This document shows positions 42,523 through 50,754 of a stretch of 64,000 bases of DNA, piece by piece (the stretch's first letter is position 1; every line of letters begins with the position of its first letter). The position numbers and the translations under genes are program-made. Origin of the DNA: Dokdonella_A ginsengisoli (GTDB lineage: Bacteria > Pseudomonadota > Gammaproteobacteria > Xanthomonadales > Rhodanobacteraceae); NCBI RefSeq assembly GCF_042652785.1, contig NZ_JBHSHD010000016.1, positions 62,001 to 126,000 on the forward strand. Reading direction: 5' to 3'. A model generated the notes under the pieces. It was given only the letters and a program-made list of their open reading frames with translations. It was not told where the DNA came from and searched no databases.

Positions 42523-45432
42523 TCAGAACCACCGGCGCGTCTCGCCGGGACCATCGACATTCTCGACGCAGCGTCCGCAGATGTCCGGATGCTCCGCATG
42601 CGCGCCGACGTCCGCACGGTAGTGCCAGCAGCGGATGCACTTCGCCGCGTCGCTCGGCTGCGCGGCGACCCAGACCTTGGCGCCTTCCAGTTCCACGCCC
42701 TGCACGTCGGTGCGCTCGGACGGGTCCGGCGTCACCGCCAGATCGGCCAGTGCGAGTTCGGAGGTGATGAAAAGGAAGCGCAGCTCGTCGGCGACCTCGG
42801 CGTAGCGCGCGCAGGTCGCCGCGTCGGCGTGCACGACCAGCTTGGCCTGCAGCGAGGCGCCGATCGTGCCGGTCGCGCGCATGCCTTCGAGCAGGCGCGA
42901 CGCCGCGCCGCGGATGGTCAGCAGATCGGCCCACCAGCGACGCTGTTCCGGCGAACCCTGCGTCGCGGCCAGGCCGTCGTACCAGGTCTCCAACAGCACC
43001 GACTCGCCGCGCGGGCCGGGCACGAACTTCCACAGCTCCTCGGCCGTGAACGACAGTACCGGCGCGATCCAGCGCACCAGCGCCTCGAGCACACGGTACA
43101 TCGCGCTCTGCGCGCTGCGCCGCCCGCGGCTGTCGGTGGGCATCGTGTAGAGCCGGTCCTTGGTGATGTCCAGGTACAGCGCGCCCATTTCGTTGGTGCA
43201 GAAGTTCTGCACGCGCTGCACGACCTCGGGGAAGTCGTGGCGCGCGTACGCGGCGGCGACCGCCTGCTGCACGTCGTAAGCCTGCTGCACGGCCCACTGG
43301 TCGAGCAGAAGCGTGTCCTCCACCGCCAGCAGGTGCCGCTGCGGATCGAAGCCGTCGAGATTGCCGAGCAGGAAGCGCGCGGTGTTGCGGATGCGGCGGT
43401 AGGCGTCGGCGACGCGCTTCAAGATCTCGTCCGACAGCGCCATCTCGTTGCGGTAGTCGGCCGAGGCGATCCACAGGCGCAGGATGTCCGCGCCGTAGTG
43501 CTTCATCACGTCCTGCGGCTCGATGCCGTTGCCGAGCGACTTGGACATCTTGCGGCCCTGCGCATCGACCGTGAAGCCGTGCGTGAGCACTTCGTCGTAC
43601 GGCGCACGTCCGTGCATCGCGGTCGCCGTCAGCAGCGAGGACTGGAACCAGCCGCGGTGCTGGTCCGAGCCTTCCAGGTACATCACCTTGTCACCCGGCT
43701 TGCGCGCCAGCTGCGGCCGCTGGTCGAGCACGCACCAGTGCGTGACGCCGGAATCGAACCAGACGTCGAGGATGTCGGTGACCTTCTCGTAGCGCGCCGC
43801 CTCCTCGCCGAGCAGCTCGGCCGGATCGAGCGCGTACCAGGCGTCGACGCCGTCCTTCTCGACGCGCCGGGCGACCTCCTCCATCAATTCGACGCTGCGC
43901 GGATGCGGCTGGTGGTCGGCCTTGTCGACGAACAGCGCGATCGGCACGCCCCAGGTGCGCTGGCGCGAGATGCACCAGTCCGGACGGCCGGCGACCATGC
44001 CGGCGATGCGCTCCTCGCCCCAGGCCGGAAACCAGTCGACGTCGTCGCGGATCGACTTCAGCGCCGCCGCGCGCAGGCCGGCGCGTTCCATGCCGATGAA
44101 CCACTGCGGCGTGGTGCGGAAAACGACCGGCGTCTTGTGGCGCCAGCAGTGCGGATAGCTGTGCGTCAGCTTCGCCTCGGCCAGCAGCACGCCGCGCTCG
44201 CGCAGCAGCGCGACGATCGCGTCGTTGGCCTTCCACACGAACTGCCCCTCGAAGATCGGCGTGCCCGGCAGGTAGACGCCGTTGCCGCCGACCGGATTGA
44301 GCACGTTCGCCGGATACCGGTCGACCAGGCCGTACTGCTGGCCGACGGCGAAGTCTTCCGCGCCGTGGCCGGGTGCGGTGTGCACCGCGCCGGTGCCGTC
44401 CTCGGCCGAGACGTGGTCGCCGAGGATCAGCGGGATCTCGCGGTCGTAGAACGGGTGCTTCAGGCCCCTCGCCACCGCCTCTCCCGTTTGCGGGAGAAGG
44501 GATTGCAATGCGGCGCCCTTGACGTGGCCGAGCACGTTCACCTTCTCCACGCCGTAGCGCGCCAGCGCGCGCGCGGCCAGCGCTTCGGCCAGCACCAGCA
44601 GCACCCTCGTGCCGCCACGCGACGGGCCTTCGGCGAGCACGTAGTCGAGATCGGGGCCGAGCGTCACCGCCACGCTCGCCGGCAGCGTCCACGGCGTGGT
44701 CGTCCAGATCGGCACCGCGACGACGTCGCCGTCGGCGATCGTCACGCCGAACTTCGCCGCCAGCGCCTTCGGATCGATCGCGTCGTAGGCGACGTCGATC
44801 GCCGGCGACTGCTTGTCCTGGTATTCGATCTCCGCCTCGGCCAGCGCCGAGCCGCAGTCGAAGCACCAGTGCACCGGCTTGAAGCCGCGCACGACGTGGC
44901 CGTTCGCGTGGATCTTCGCCAGGGCGCGGATCATGTCCGCCTCGTACCTGAAGTCCATCGTGCGGTACGGGTTGTCCCAGTCGCCGAGCACGCCCAGGCG
45001 CTTGAAGTCCGCGCGCTGCAGGTCGATCTGCTGCGCGGCGTACTCGCGGCACTTCGCGCGGAAGGTTTCGGCGTCGACCTTCTGGCCGACCTTGCCGATC
45101 TTCTTCTCGACCGCGACCTCGATCGGCAGGCCGTGGCAGTCCCAGCCCGGCACGTACGGCGAGCGATAGCCGGCCAGCAGCGCCGACTTCACCACGATGT
45201 CCTTGAGGATCTTGTTGACCGCGTGGCCGAGATGGATCACGCCGTTCGCATAGGGCGGCCCGTCGTGCAGGATGAAGGCGTGCTCGCGCGCGGCGGTGCG
45301 GCGCTGGATCTCGCCGTAGCGATCGGCCTTCTCCCACTCGGCCAGCATGCCGGGTTCGCGCTTGCCAAGATCGGCCTTCATCGCGAAGTCGGTCTTCGGC
45401 AGGTTGATGGTGTCTTTGTAGTCTCTGGACAT
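42523..45432 (-). CDS. ileS: Isoleucyl-tRNA synthetase
   Basis: 969 residues from the ATG at 45432 (MSRDYKDTINLPKTDFAMK), the usual proteobacterial start; the frame upstream is the translation of a heptamer array. Class I motifs are HLGH near residue 68 (in PPYANGVIHLGHAVN) and KMSKS in GRKMSKSLGN. The C-terminal zinc site is CIRCWHYRADVGAHAEHPDICGRC in pattern, two Cys pairs. In the editing (CP1) domain a 14-residue insert, QSLLPQTGEAVARG at about 310-323, is absent from E. coli IleS as I recall it, and coincides with a REP-like palindrome in the DNA. No Shine-Dalgarno sequence is evident. Ends 2 bases before lspA. Confidence 0.95.
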   Translation of the reverse strand: MSRDYKDTINLPKTDFAMKADLGKREPGMLAEWEKADRYGEIQRRTAAREHAFILHDGPPYANGVIHLGHAVNKILKDIVVKSALLAGYRSPYVPGWDCHGLPIEVAVEKKIGKVGQKVDAETFRAKCREYAAQQIDLQRADFKRLGVLGDWDNPYRTMDFRYEADMIRALAKIHANGHVVRGFKPVHWCFDCGSALAEAEIEYQDKQSPAIDVAYDAIDPKALAAKFGVTIADGDVVAVPIWTTTPWTLPASVAVTLGPDLDYVLAEGPSRGGTRVLLVLAEALAARALARYGVEKVNVLGHVKGAALQSLLPQTGEAVARGLKHPFYDREIPLILGDHVSAEDGTGAVHTAPGHGAEDFAVGQQYGLVDRYPANVLNPVGGNGVYLPGTPIFEGQFVWKANDAIVALLRERGVLLAEAKLTHSYPHCWRHKTPVVFRTTPQWFIGMERAGLRAAALKSIRDDVDWFPAWGEERIAGMVAGRPDWCISRQRTWGVPIALFVDKADHQPHPRSVELMEEVARRVEKDGVDAWYALDPAELLGEEAARYEKVTDILDVWFDSGVTHWCVLDQRPQLARKPGDKVMYLEGSDQHRGWFQSSLLTATAMHGRAPYDEVLTHGFTVDAQGRKMSKSLGNGIEPQDVMKHYGADILRLWIASADYRNEMALSDEILKRVADAYRRIRNTARFLLGNLDGFDPQRHLLAVEDTLLLDQWAVQQAYDVQQAVAAAYARHDFPEVVQRVQNFCTNEMGALYLDITKDRLYTMPTDSRGRRSAQSAMYRVLEALVRWIAPVLSFTAEELWKFVPGPRGESVLLETWYDGLAATQGSPEQRRWWADLLTIRGAASRLLEGMRATGTIGASLQAKLVVHADAATCARYAEVADELRFLFITSELALADLAVTPDPSERTDVQGVELEGAKVWVAAQPSDAAKCIRCWHYRADVGAHAEHPDICGRCVENVDGPGETRRWF
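44466..44508. repeat. REP-like palindrome inserted in frame in ileS
   Basis: The stem TCTCCCG (44480-44486), a TTTG loop and CGGGAGA (44491-44497) lie in a 42-base segment. The element is of the CTCTCCCG..CGGGAGAG type that is common between genes in this bacterial group. It is read through in frame and encodes SLLPQTGEAVA-like residues. Confidence 0.7.
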
Positions 45433-45443
45433 GGAAAGGCCGG

Positions 45444-45520
45444 ATCGGGAATCGGGAATCGGGAATCGGGAATCGGGAATCGGGAATCGGGAATCGGGAA
45501 TCGGGAATCGGGAATCGGGA
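45444..45520. repeat. Heptanucleotide tandem array, 11 copies of ATCGGGA
   Basis: Exactly 77 bases, 11 perfect ATCGGGA units. The array ends 11 bases upstream of the ileS start codon (45432) and lies about 50 bases from the ribF stop (45570). On the ileS strand it reads TCCCGAT x 11. Perfect units with no decay suggest recent slippage. Confidence 0.95.
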
Positions 45521-45569
45521 AAGACTATCTGCTGTTCGTCATTCCGGCGAACACGCAAATCCAACGACA

Positions 45570-46550
45570 TCAAATGGGAGCGGGATCGCGGCTTTCACCG
45601 GTGCGGCGCAGCCTCTTCTCGCCGGCGAGGATCGCGCGCGCCTGCTCGGCGTCGCGGTCGATCTGCCGCACCATCGCGTCGAGGTCGTCGAACTTCAGTT
45701 CGTCGCGCAGCTTTTGTTCGAATTCGACCTCGATGCGACGGCCGTACAGGTCGCCGTCGAAGTCGAACAGATGCGCCTCCAGCAGCGGCTCGCCGCCGCC
45801 GTCGACGGTCGGGCGCACGCCGAGGCTGGCGACGGCCGGCCATGCGCGGTCGCCGATGCCGTGCACGCGCACCGCGAAGATGCCGTCGACCGGCGAGGTG
45901 CGCCGCCCGAGCCGGATGTTCGCGGTCGGATAGCCGAGCTTGCGCCCGAGCTGCTGCCCGCGCACGACATGGCCGCCGATGGCGAATCGGCGGCCGAGCA
46001 GGCTTGCGGCAGCGTCGAACTCGCCGGCAGCCAGATGCCGGCGGATGCCGCTGCTGCTGGTGCGCTCGCCGTCGACGAGCACGTCGTCCATCACTTCCAC
46101 GTCGAAGCCGAGCCGCGCGCCGAGCTCGCGCAGCAGCGCGACGTCGCCGCGGCGCGCGTGACCGAAGCGGAAGTCGGCGCCGACCCACAGCTCGCGCACG
46201 CCGCAGCGGCGCAGCAGCACGTCCTCGACGAACCGTTCCGCCGGCATCGCCGCCAGCGCGGCGTCGAAGCGCAGCGACAGCAGGGCCGACACGCCGGCCG
46301 AACGCAGGTGCTCGATCTTCTCGCGCGCGCTGGCCAGCCGCGGCACCGGCGTCCCGCGCGCGAAGAACTCGCGCGGGATCGGCTCGAAGCTGATCGCGAG
46401 TGGCGTCAGCGCCCGCGCCGCCGCGCGCTCGCGCACGCGCGCGAGCAGGGCGCGATGGCCCAGATGCACGCCGTCGAACGCGCCGACGCATGCCACGCTG
46501 CCGCCGGGGGCCAGGCTCGGCCCCGCGACGTCCCGGAACAAGCTGATCAT
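45570..46550 (-). CDS. ribF: Bifunctional riboflavin kinase / FAD synthetase
   Basis: 326 residues. The N-terminal FAD synthetase (FMN adenylyltransferase) domain (about 1-180) has the nucleotidyltransferase GAFDGVHLGH motif near residue 23 and the SSSGIRRHLAAGEF block. The C-terminal riboflavin kinase domain (about 185-310) begins GHVVRGQQLGRKLGYPTANI. It makes FMN and then FAD. It lies between murJ and ileS as in other gammaproteobacteria. The start at 46550 has no strong binding site. Its tail after about 305 is Arg/Pro-rich and probably not conserved. Confidence 0.95.
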   Translation of the reverse strand: MISLFRDVAGPSLAPGGSVACVGAFDGVHLGHRALLARVRERAAARALTPLAISFEPIPREFFARGTPVPRLASAREKIEHLRSAGVSALLSLRFDAALAAMPAERFVEDVLLRRCGVRELWVGADFRFGHARRGDVALLRELGARLGFDVEVMDDVLVDGERTSSSGIRRHLAAGEFDAAASLLGRRFAIGGHVVRGQQLGRKLGYPTANIRLGRRTSPVDGIFAVRVHGIGDRAWPAVASLGVRPTVDGGGEPLLEAHLFDFDGDLYGRRIEVEFEQKLRDELKFDDLDAMVRQIDRDAEQARAILAGEKRLRRTGESRDPAPI

Positions 46551-46597
46551 CCGCCGAGTATATCGGCCGATCCCGCGCTTGCGGCGAGCGCGCGCAC

Positions 46598-48205
46598 TCA
46601 GATGCCGCGCAGGTCGCGCAGGCGGAAGCCGCCGGCCAACAGCACGGCGACGAAGGTCGCGCCGGCGGCGCCGATCACCACGCCGAGCCGCCACACGCGC
46701 GTCAGCGGCGACCAGCCGCTCCAGTCCGGCCAGCACCACAGCGCCGCGACGATCACCGCCACCATCGCCACGCAGGCCACCGCCAGTCGCGCCAGATGCC
46801 GCGGCCAGCCCGGCTGGCTCACGTAGACGCCGTCGCGCTTGAGCGCGAGCCAGAGCTGGGCAAGATTGAGATAACCGGCCAGTGCGCTCGCCAGCGCGAG
46901 CCCCATGTGCAGGCCCGGCACCTTGTCCAGCGCGGCGAACCAGCCGCCCTCCAGATCCTCCGGCCGATGCCACAGAGACAGCAGCAGGCCGACGAAGAGG
47001 ACGTTCAGCACCATGTTGGCGACCATCGCGACGATGCCCGCGCGCACCGGCGTCCTGGTGTCCTGGCGCGAATAGAATGCCGGCGCAACGACCTTGACCA
47101 GTGCGAATGCCGGCAGTCCGAACGACAGCGCCGACAGCGACAGCGCCGCCATGTGCACGTCGTGCGCGGTGAAGCGGCCGTGCTGCAGCAAGGTGGCCAG
47201 GATCGGCTCGGCCAGCAGCACCAGCGCGAGCATCGCCGGCAGCGAGATCAGCAGCGCGGTGCGCAGTCCCCAGTCCAGCGCCTTGGCGAATCCCTCGCGA
47301 TCGGTCGCCACGTGATGGCGCGACAGCGACGGCAGGATCACCGTGCCGAGCGCGACGCCGAAGATGCCGAGCGGGAACTCGAGCAGGCGGTCGGTCTGCG
47401 CCAGCCAGGTCTGCGAACCGGTAATCAGGAACGAGGCGATCAGCGTGTCCAGCAGCAGGTTGACCTGCGCCACCGAGGAGCCGAACAGCGTCGGCACCAT
47501 CAGCTTGAGGATTCGCCGCACGTCCGGATGGCGCCAGCCCCAGCGCGGCAGCGCGAGCAGGTCGAGGCGCCGCAAGGCGGGCAGCTGCACCAGCAGCTGC
47601 AGGATGCCGGCGGCGAAGATCGCCCAGCCCAGCGCCATGATCGGCACGTCGAAATGCGGCGCCCACCACAGCGCGCCGGCGATCATGCACAGGTTGAGAA
47701 TGATCGGCGTCAGCGCCGGCAGGGCGAACTTGTGGAAGCTGTTGAGCACGCCGCCGGCCAGCGCGGTGAGCGAGACGAAGAACAGGAACGGAAACGTCAC
47801 CCGCAGCAGGTCGGTGGTCAGCGCCAGCCGGCCCGGCTCGTCGGCCGCGCCGAGCGCGAAGCCGCGCGCGAGCCAGCTCGCTCCGAGCACGCCGAGCGCG
47901 GTCAGCACCAGCAGCACGCCGCCGAGCGTGCCGGCCGTGCGCGCCACGAGTTCCTTGAGGTCGGCGTGCGGGCGCGTCTCCTTGACCTCGGTCAGCACCG
48001 GCACGAAGGCGACCGAGAACGAACCCTCGGCGAACAGCCGACGCAGGAAATTCGGGATACGGAAGGCGACCCAGAACGCGTCGGTCGCCGCGCTGGCGCC
48101 GAACGAATAGGCGATGGCCTGCTCGCGCACCAGCCCGAGGATGCGCGACAGGAACGTGCCGCCGCTGAAGCTCAGCATCGAGCGGAACAGACTGGGACGG
48201 CTCAT
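46598..48205 (-). CDS. murJ: Lipid II flippase MurJ (MviN)
   Basis: 535 residues, about 14 membrane helices, the MATE/MOP-like fold. The first helix segment SFSGGTFLSRILGLVREQAIAYSFG and the ATDAFWVAFRIPNFLRRLFAEGSFS block are the family signature. It moves lipid II across the inner membrane for peptidoglycan synthesis. I chose the ATG at 48205; a TTG two codons earlier is less likely. A four-copy GGGATCG array begins 11 bases upstream. It is divergent from rpsT, the usual layout in this order. Confidence 0.95.
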   Translation of the reverse strand: MSRPSLFRSMLSFSGGTFLSRILGLVREQAIAYSFGASAATDAFWVAFRIPNFLRRLFAEGSFSVAFVPVLTEVKETRPHADLKELVARTAGTLGGVLLVLTALGVLGASWLARGFALGAADEPGRLALTTDLLRVTFPFLFFVSLTALAGGVLNSFHKFALPALTPIILNLCMIAGALWWAPHFDVPIMALGWAIFAAGILQLLVQLPALRRLDLLALPRWGWRHPDVRRILKLMVPTLFGSSVAQVNLLLDTLIASFLITGSQTWLAQTDRLLEFPLGIFGVALGTVILPSLSRHHVATDREGFAKALDWGLRTALLISLPAMLALVLLAEPILATLLQHGRFTAHDVHMAALSLSALSFGLPAFALVKVVAPAFYSRQDTRTPVRAGIVAMVANMVLNVLFVGLLLSLWHRPEDLEGGWFAALDKVPGLHMGLALASALAGYLNLAQLWLALKRDGVYVSQPGWPRHLARLAVACVAMVAVIVAALWCWPDWSGWSPLTRVWRLGVVIGAAGATFVAVLLAGGFRLRDLRGI

Positions 48206-48215
48206 GCGCAAAGCC

Positions 48216-48243
48216 GGGATCGGGGATCGGGGATCGGGGATCG
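48216..48243. repeat. Four tandem copies of GGGATCG upstream of murJ
   Basis: 28 bases, four perfect heptamers, beginning 11 bases upstream of the murJ start codon. Sequence and position mirror the ATCGGGA array before ileS, with one base difference in the unit, so the two arrays belong to one repeat type. Confidence 0.9.
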
Positions 48244-48319
48244 GACAGGGCGAAATCTCGCCGGCACGCGGCTTTCGATGCCCGCCCCTTCGCCCGACGG
48301 CCGGATCGCGCCTAAGTGA

Positions 48320-48348
48320 TTGACGGCATACGGCGCTACCGGCATAAT
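48320..48348 (+). promoter_or_regulatory. rpsT promoter
   Basis: TTGACG (48320-48325), a 17-base spacer, CATAAT (48343-48348), a near-consensus sigma-70 promoter. The start codon follows 43 bases later. Confidence 0.82.
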
Positions 48349-48390
48349 TTGCAGTCTTTTTCCGAACAACCCATTTCCCGGAGTCTTCCC

Positions 48391-48654
48391 TTGGCCAACA
48401 TCAAGTCCGCGAAGAAGCGTGCGCGCCAGTCCGAGCAGCACCGCCAGCGCAACGCCAGCGCGCGTTCGATGGTTCGCACCGCGATCAAGAACGTCGTCAA
48501 GGCGATCGAAGCGAAGGACAAGGCTCGTGCCGAAGCCGCGTACAAGATCGCCGAGCCGGTCATGGACCGCTACGCCTCGCGCGGCCTGATCCATAAGAAC
48601 AAGGCCTCGCGCCACAAGAGCCGCCTGACCGCGCACATCAACGCGCTGGGATGA
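48391..48654 (+). CDS. rpsT: 30S ribosomal protein S20
   Basis: 87 residues from a TTG at 48391: the protein then reads MANIKSAKKRARQSEQHRQRN, the invariant S20 start, and GGAG lies 7 bases upstream. Longer frames from 48316 run through the promoter. A rare TTG (or UUG) start is also found for S20 in E. coli, where it is part of autogenous control. S20 binds 16S rRNA early in assembly. A strong promoter precedes it and an intrinsic terminator follows. Confidence 0.96.
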   Translation: MANIKSAKKRARQSEQHRQRNASARSMVRTAIKNVVKAIEAKDKARAEAAYKIAEPVMDRYASRGLIHKNKASRHKSRLTAHINALG

Positions 48655-48660
48655 GTTTCC

Positions 48661-48678
48661 GCGGTCGTCCCTGATCGC
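48661..48678. repeat. Copy of the 107-bp repeat core after rpsT
   Basis: Eighteen bases identical to the core of the repeat at 27053-27070 (GCGGTCGTCCCTGATCGC), beginning 6 bases after the rpsT stop. A second GCGGTCGTCC-like piece follows at about 48687-48697. Probably a decayed copy of the interspersed element. Confidence 0.6.
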
Positions 48679-48714
48679 GAAAACGCGGCGGTCGTCCAGA
48701 CCGCCTCCTTCAAG

Positions 48715-48742
48715 AAAGCCGGCTGTGATCGCCGGCTTTTTT
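48715..48742 (+). terminator. rpsT intrinsic terminator
   Basis: AAAGCCGGC (48715-48723), a 7-base loop, GCCGGCTTT (48731-48739) and a T-run to 48742. Placed 60 bases after rpsT and before the convergent obgE stop. Confidence 0.88.
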
Positions 48743-48770
48743 GTTGCCTGCAGCGCCACGGCGCGAAGCC

Positions 48771-49817
48771 TCACGCACCCTGCTCCGCCGCTTCGGCTGC
48801 GGCGAGCTTCTGCTCGTCGAAGAAGCGCTGGATGTCCAGGCACAGCGGCCAAGTGCCCTCGCGCGCGATCGCCGAGATCAGATACCAGGGCTGCTTCCAC
48901 TTCAGCTTGCGCACGATCGCCTTGGCCGCCTTCTCACGGTCTTCCGGCGCGAGCAGGTCCATCTTGTTGAAGACCAGCCAGCGCGGCTTGTGCAGCAGCT
49001 CGCGATCGAATTCCGCCAGCTCCTTCTCGATCGCGCGGATTTCCTCGACCGGGTCGGTGGTTCCCTCGAACGGCGCGACGTCGACGACGTGCAGCAGCAG
49101 CCGCGTGCGCGCCAGATGCTTGAGGAACTGGATGCCCAGGCCCGCGCCGTCGGCGGCGCCCTCGATCAGGCCGGGGATGTCGGCGATCACGAAGCTGCGA
49201 TCGGTCTCTATGCGCACCACGCCCAGATGCGGCTGCAAGGTCGTGAACGGATAATCGGCGACCTTCGGCGTGGCCGCCGAGACCGCGCGGATCAGGGTCG
49301 ACTTGCCGGCGTTCGGGAAGCCGAGCAGGCCGACGTCGGCCAGCACCTTCAGCTCGAGCTTGAGTTCGCGCTCCTCGCCGGGGCTGCCCGGCGTCGCCTT
49401 GCGCGGCGAGCGGTTCACCGAACTCTTGAAGTGCATGTTGCCCAGGCCGCCGTGGCCGCCCTGCGCGACCAGCAGGCGCCGGCCGTGGTCGGCCAGGTCG
49501 CCTATCTGCTCGTCCGTCGCCGTGTTGATCACGACGGTGCCGACCGGCACGCGGATGACCAGATCCTCTCCGCTCTTGCCGGCCATCTGCCGGCCCATGC
49601 CGTTCTCGCCGCGCTGCGCGCGGAATTTGCGCTCGTGGCGGAAGTCGACCAGCGTGTTGATGCCTTCGTCGGCGACCAGCCAGACGCTGCCACCACTGCC
49701 GCCGTCGCCGCCGTCCGGACCGCCGAACGGGATGAATTTTTCGCGCCGGAAGCCGACGCAGCCGTTGCCGCCGTTGCCGGCGTGAACTTCGATGATGGCT
49801 TCGTCGACGAATTTCAC
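48771..49817 (-). CDS. obgE: Obg family GTPase
   Basis: 348 residues. The N-terminal Obg fold (about 1-158) is Gly-rich (AGNGGNGCVGFRREKFIPFG, GGDGGSGGSVW), and the GTPase domain has G1 GFPNAGKST (about 165), G2 in the YPFTTLQPHLG region, G3 DIPG and G4 NKMD. The protein ends shortly after the G domain with an Ala/Glu tail. It acts in 50S subunit maturation and stress control. It follows rplU-rpmA on the same strand, but a terminator lies between rpmA and obgE, so read-through or a separate promoter is needed. Confidence 0.96.
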   Translation of the reverse strand: MKFVDEAIIEVHAGNGGNGCVGFRREKFIPFGGPDGGDGGSGGSVWLVADEGINTLVDFRHERKFRAQRGENGMGRQMAGKSGEDLVIRVPVGTVVINTATDEQIGDLADHGRRLLVAQGGHGGLGNMHFKSSVNRSPRKATPGSPGEERELKLELKVLADVGLLGFPNAGKSTLIRAVSAATPKVADYPFTTLQPHLGVVRIETDRSFVIADIPGLIEGAADGAGLGIQFLKHLARTRLLLHVVDVAPFEGTTDPVEEIRAIEKELAEFDRELLHKPRWLVFNKMDLLAPEDREKAAKAIVRKLKWKQPWYLISAIAREGTWPLCLDIQRFFDEQKLAAAEAAEQGA

Positions 49818-50002
49818 TGGAGAGGAGCCGTGTTTGGGGATGAGGGGATGGAGGGATGGGGGATTCGCAACAGCTTAGGGGCTCGAGACGTTCGCGCAAG
49901 CCGTCCCATCCTGACGGCGGCCAGGGACCGTTTCGGGGAGGAAATCGGCCTTCGCCGTTGCGGATCCTGATTTCCCGTCGCGCAAGCCCGGCCCTTCAAA
50001 CG

Positions 50003-50028
50003 AAAAGCCCCGCCAGAAGCGGGGCTTT
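50003..50028 (-). terminator. Terminator between rpmA and obgE
   Basis: A 10-bp perfect stem (AAAGCCCCGC and complement, 50004-50013/50019-50028) with a CAGAA loop and TTTT on the minus strand. It should attenuate read-through from the ribosomal-protein genes to obgE. Confidence 0.78.
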
Positions 50029-50052
50029 CGCGACACTGTCGGCGGAACCGGG

Positions 50053-50310
50053 TCAGCCCGGGATCACGCTGACCGTCTTGCGCGCGAGCGGGCCCTTGGC
50101 CTTGAACTCGACCGTGCCGTCCACGGTGGCGTAGATCGTGTGGTCGCGGCCGAGGCCGACGCCCTTGCCCGGGTGGAAGCGCGTGCCGCGCTGGCGGACG
50201 ATGATGTTGCCGGCTTCGACGGCCTGGCCGCCGAACACCTTCACGCCGAGGTACTTCGGGTTCGAATCGCGACCGTTGCGGGTTGAGCCGCCTGCCTTTT
50301 TATGTGCCAT
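50053..50310 (-). CDS. rpmA: 50S ribosomal protein L27
   Basis: 85 residues beginning MAHKKAGGSTRNGRDS, the form in which the flexible N-terminus reaches the peptidyl-transferase centre without a Firmicutes-type cleavable leader. The KYLGVKVFGGQ and GRDHTIYA blocks are standard. It follows rplU by 11 bases in the classic rplU-rpmA operon, with the terminator downstream. Confidence 0.98.
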   Translation of the reverse strand: MAHKKAGGSTRNGRDSNPKYLGVKVFGGQAVEAGNIIVRQRGTRFHPGKGVGLGRDHTIYATVDGTVEFKAKGPLARKTVSVIPG

Positions 50311-50321
50311 TGCCGTGCTCC

Positions 50322-50642
50322 TTACTTGCCCGCGCCGGTGATGCCGACGATCTCGATTTCGGTGTAATGCTGACGATGTCCCGTCTCCTTGCGGTGGTGC
50401 TTGCGGCGACGGAACTTGACGATGCGGATCTTCTCCGCGCGGCCGTGCTTGACGACCTTGGCCGTGACCAGCGCTCCGGCGACGGTCGGCGCGCCGACGG
50501 TGACGCCGTCGCCTTCTCCGACCAGCAGGACCTGATCCAGCTTCACTTCGTCGCCGACGTCGGCGACGAGCTTCTCCACGCGCAGGGTTTCGCCCTGCGC
50601 CACGCGGTACTGACGACCGCCGGTGACGATGATTGCGTACAT
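50322..50642 (-). CDS. rplU: 50S ribosomal protein L21
   Basis: 106 residues, the usual size. It starts MYAIIVTGGRQYRVAQGETLRVEKL and ends with the RRRKHHRKETGHRQHYTEIEI block. It binds 23S rRNA. First gene of the rplU-rpmA operon, with a consensus promoter (50711-50739) and a leader of about 60 bases that begins with a strong hairpin. Confidence 0.98.
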   Translation of the reverse strand: MYAIIVTGGRQYRVAQGETLRVEKLVADVGDEVKLDQVLLVGEGDGVTVGAPTVAGALVTAKVVKHGRAEKIRIVKFRRRKHHRKETGHRQHYTEIEIVGITGAGK

Positions 50643-50678
50643 GGAAATCTGCCTTCTGTAGTTATTCTGGAAACCGCA

Positions 50679-50702
50679 CCCTGCGGCCCGAGGGCCACAG
50701 GG
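50679..50702 (-). promoter_or_regulatory. Hairpin at the 5' end of the rplU mRNA
   Basis: The arms 50679-50689 and 50692-50702 pair over 11 positions (ten Watson-Crick pairs and one G-U wobble). The predicted start point (about 50704) puts the hairpin at the first bases of the transcript. It may protect the 5' end from decay or be a binding site for L21 autoregulation (inference). Confidence 0.6.
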
Positions 50703-50710
50703 GACCGCGA

Positions 50711-50739
50711 ATTGTAGGGAGGTCGGCGCGCAAAATCAA
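50711..50739 (-). promoter_or_regulatory. rplU-rpmA promoter
   Basis: On the minus strand TTGATT (50734-50739), a 17-base spacer and TACAAT (50711-50716). A near-consensus sigma-70 promoter 70 bases upstream of the rplU start. Confidence 0.85.
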
Positions 50740-50754
50740 TGCCGATTCCGCGAC

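Noticed and set aside
45433..45573. Extended IleS N-terminus with repeated FPIPDSR units
   Set aside because: It is the heptamer array read in frame (7 x 3 bases gives a 7-residue repeat). The canonical IleS start is at 45432.
48316..48390. 25-residue extension of S20
   Set aside because: It covers the rpsT promoter; S20 starts MANIKSAKK at the TTG at 48391, which has a ribosome-binding site.
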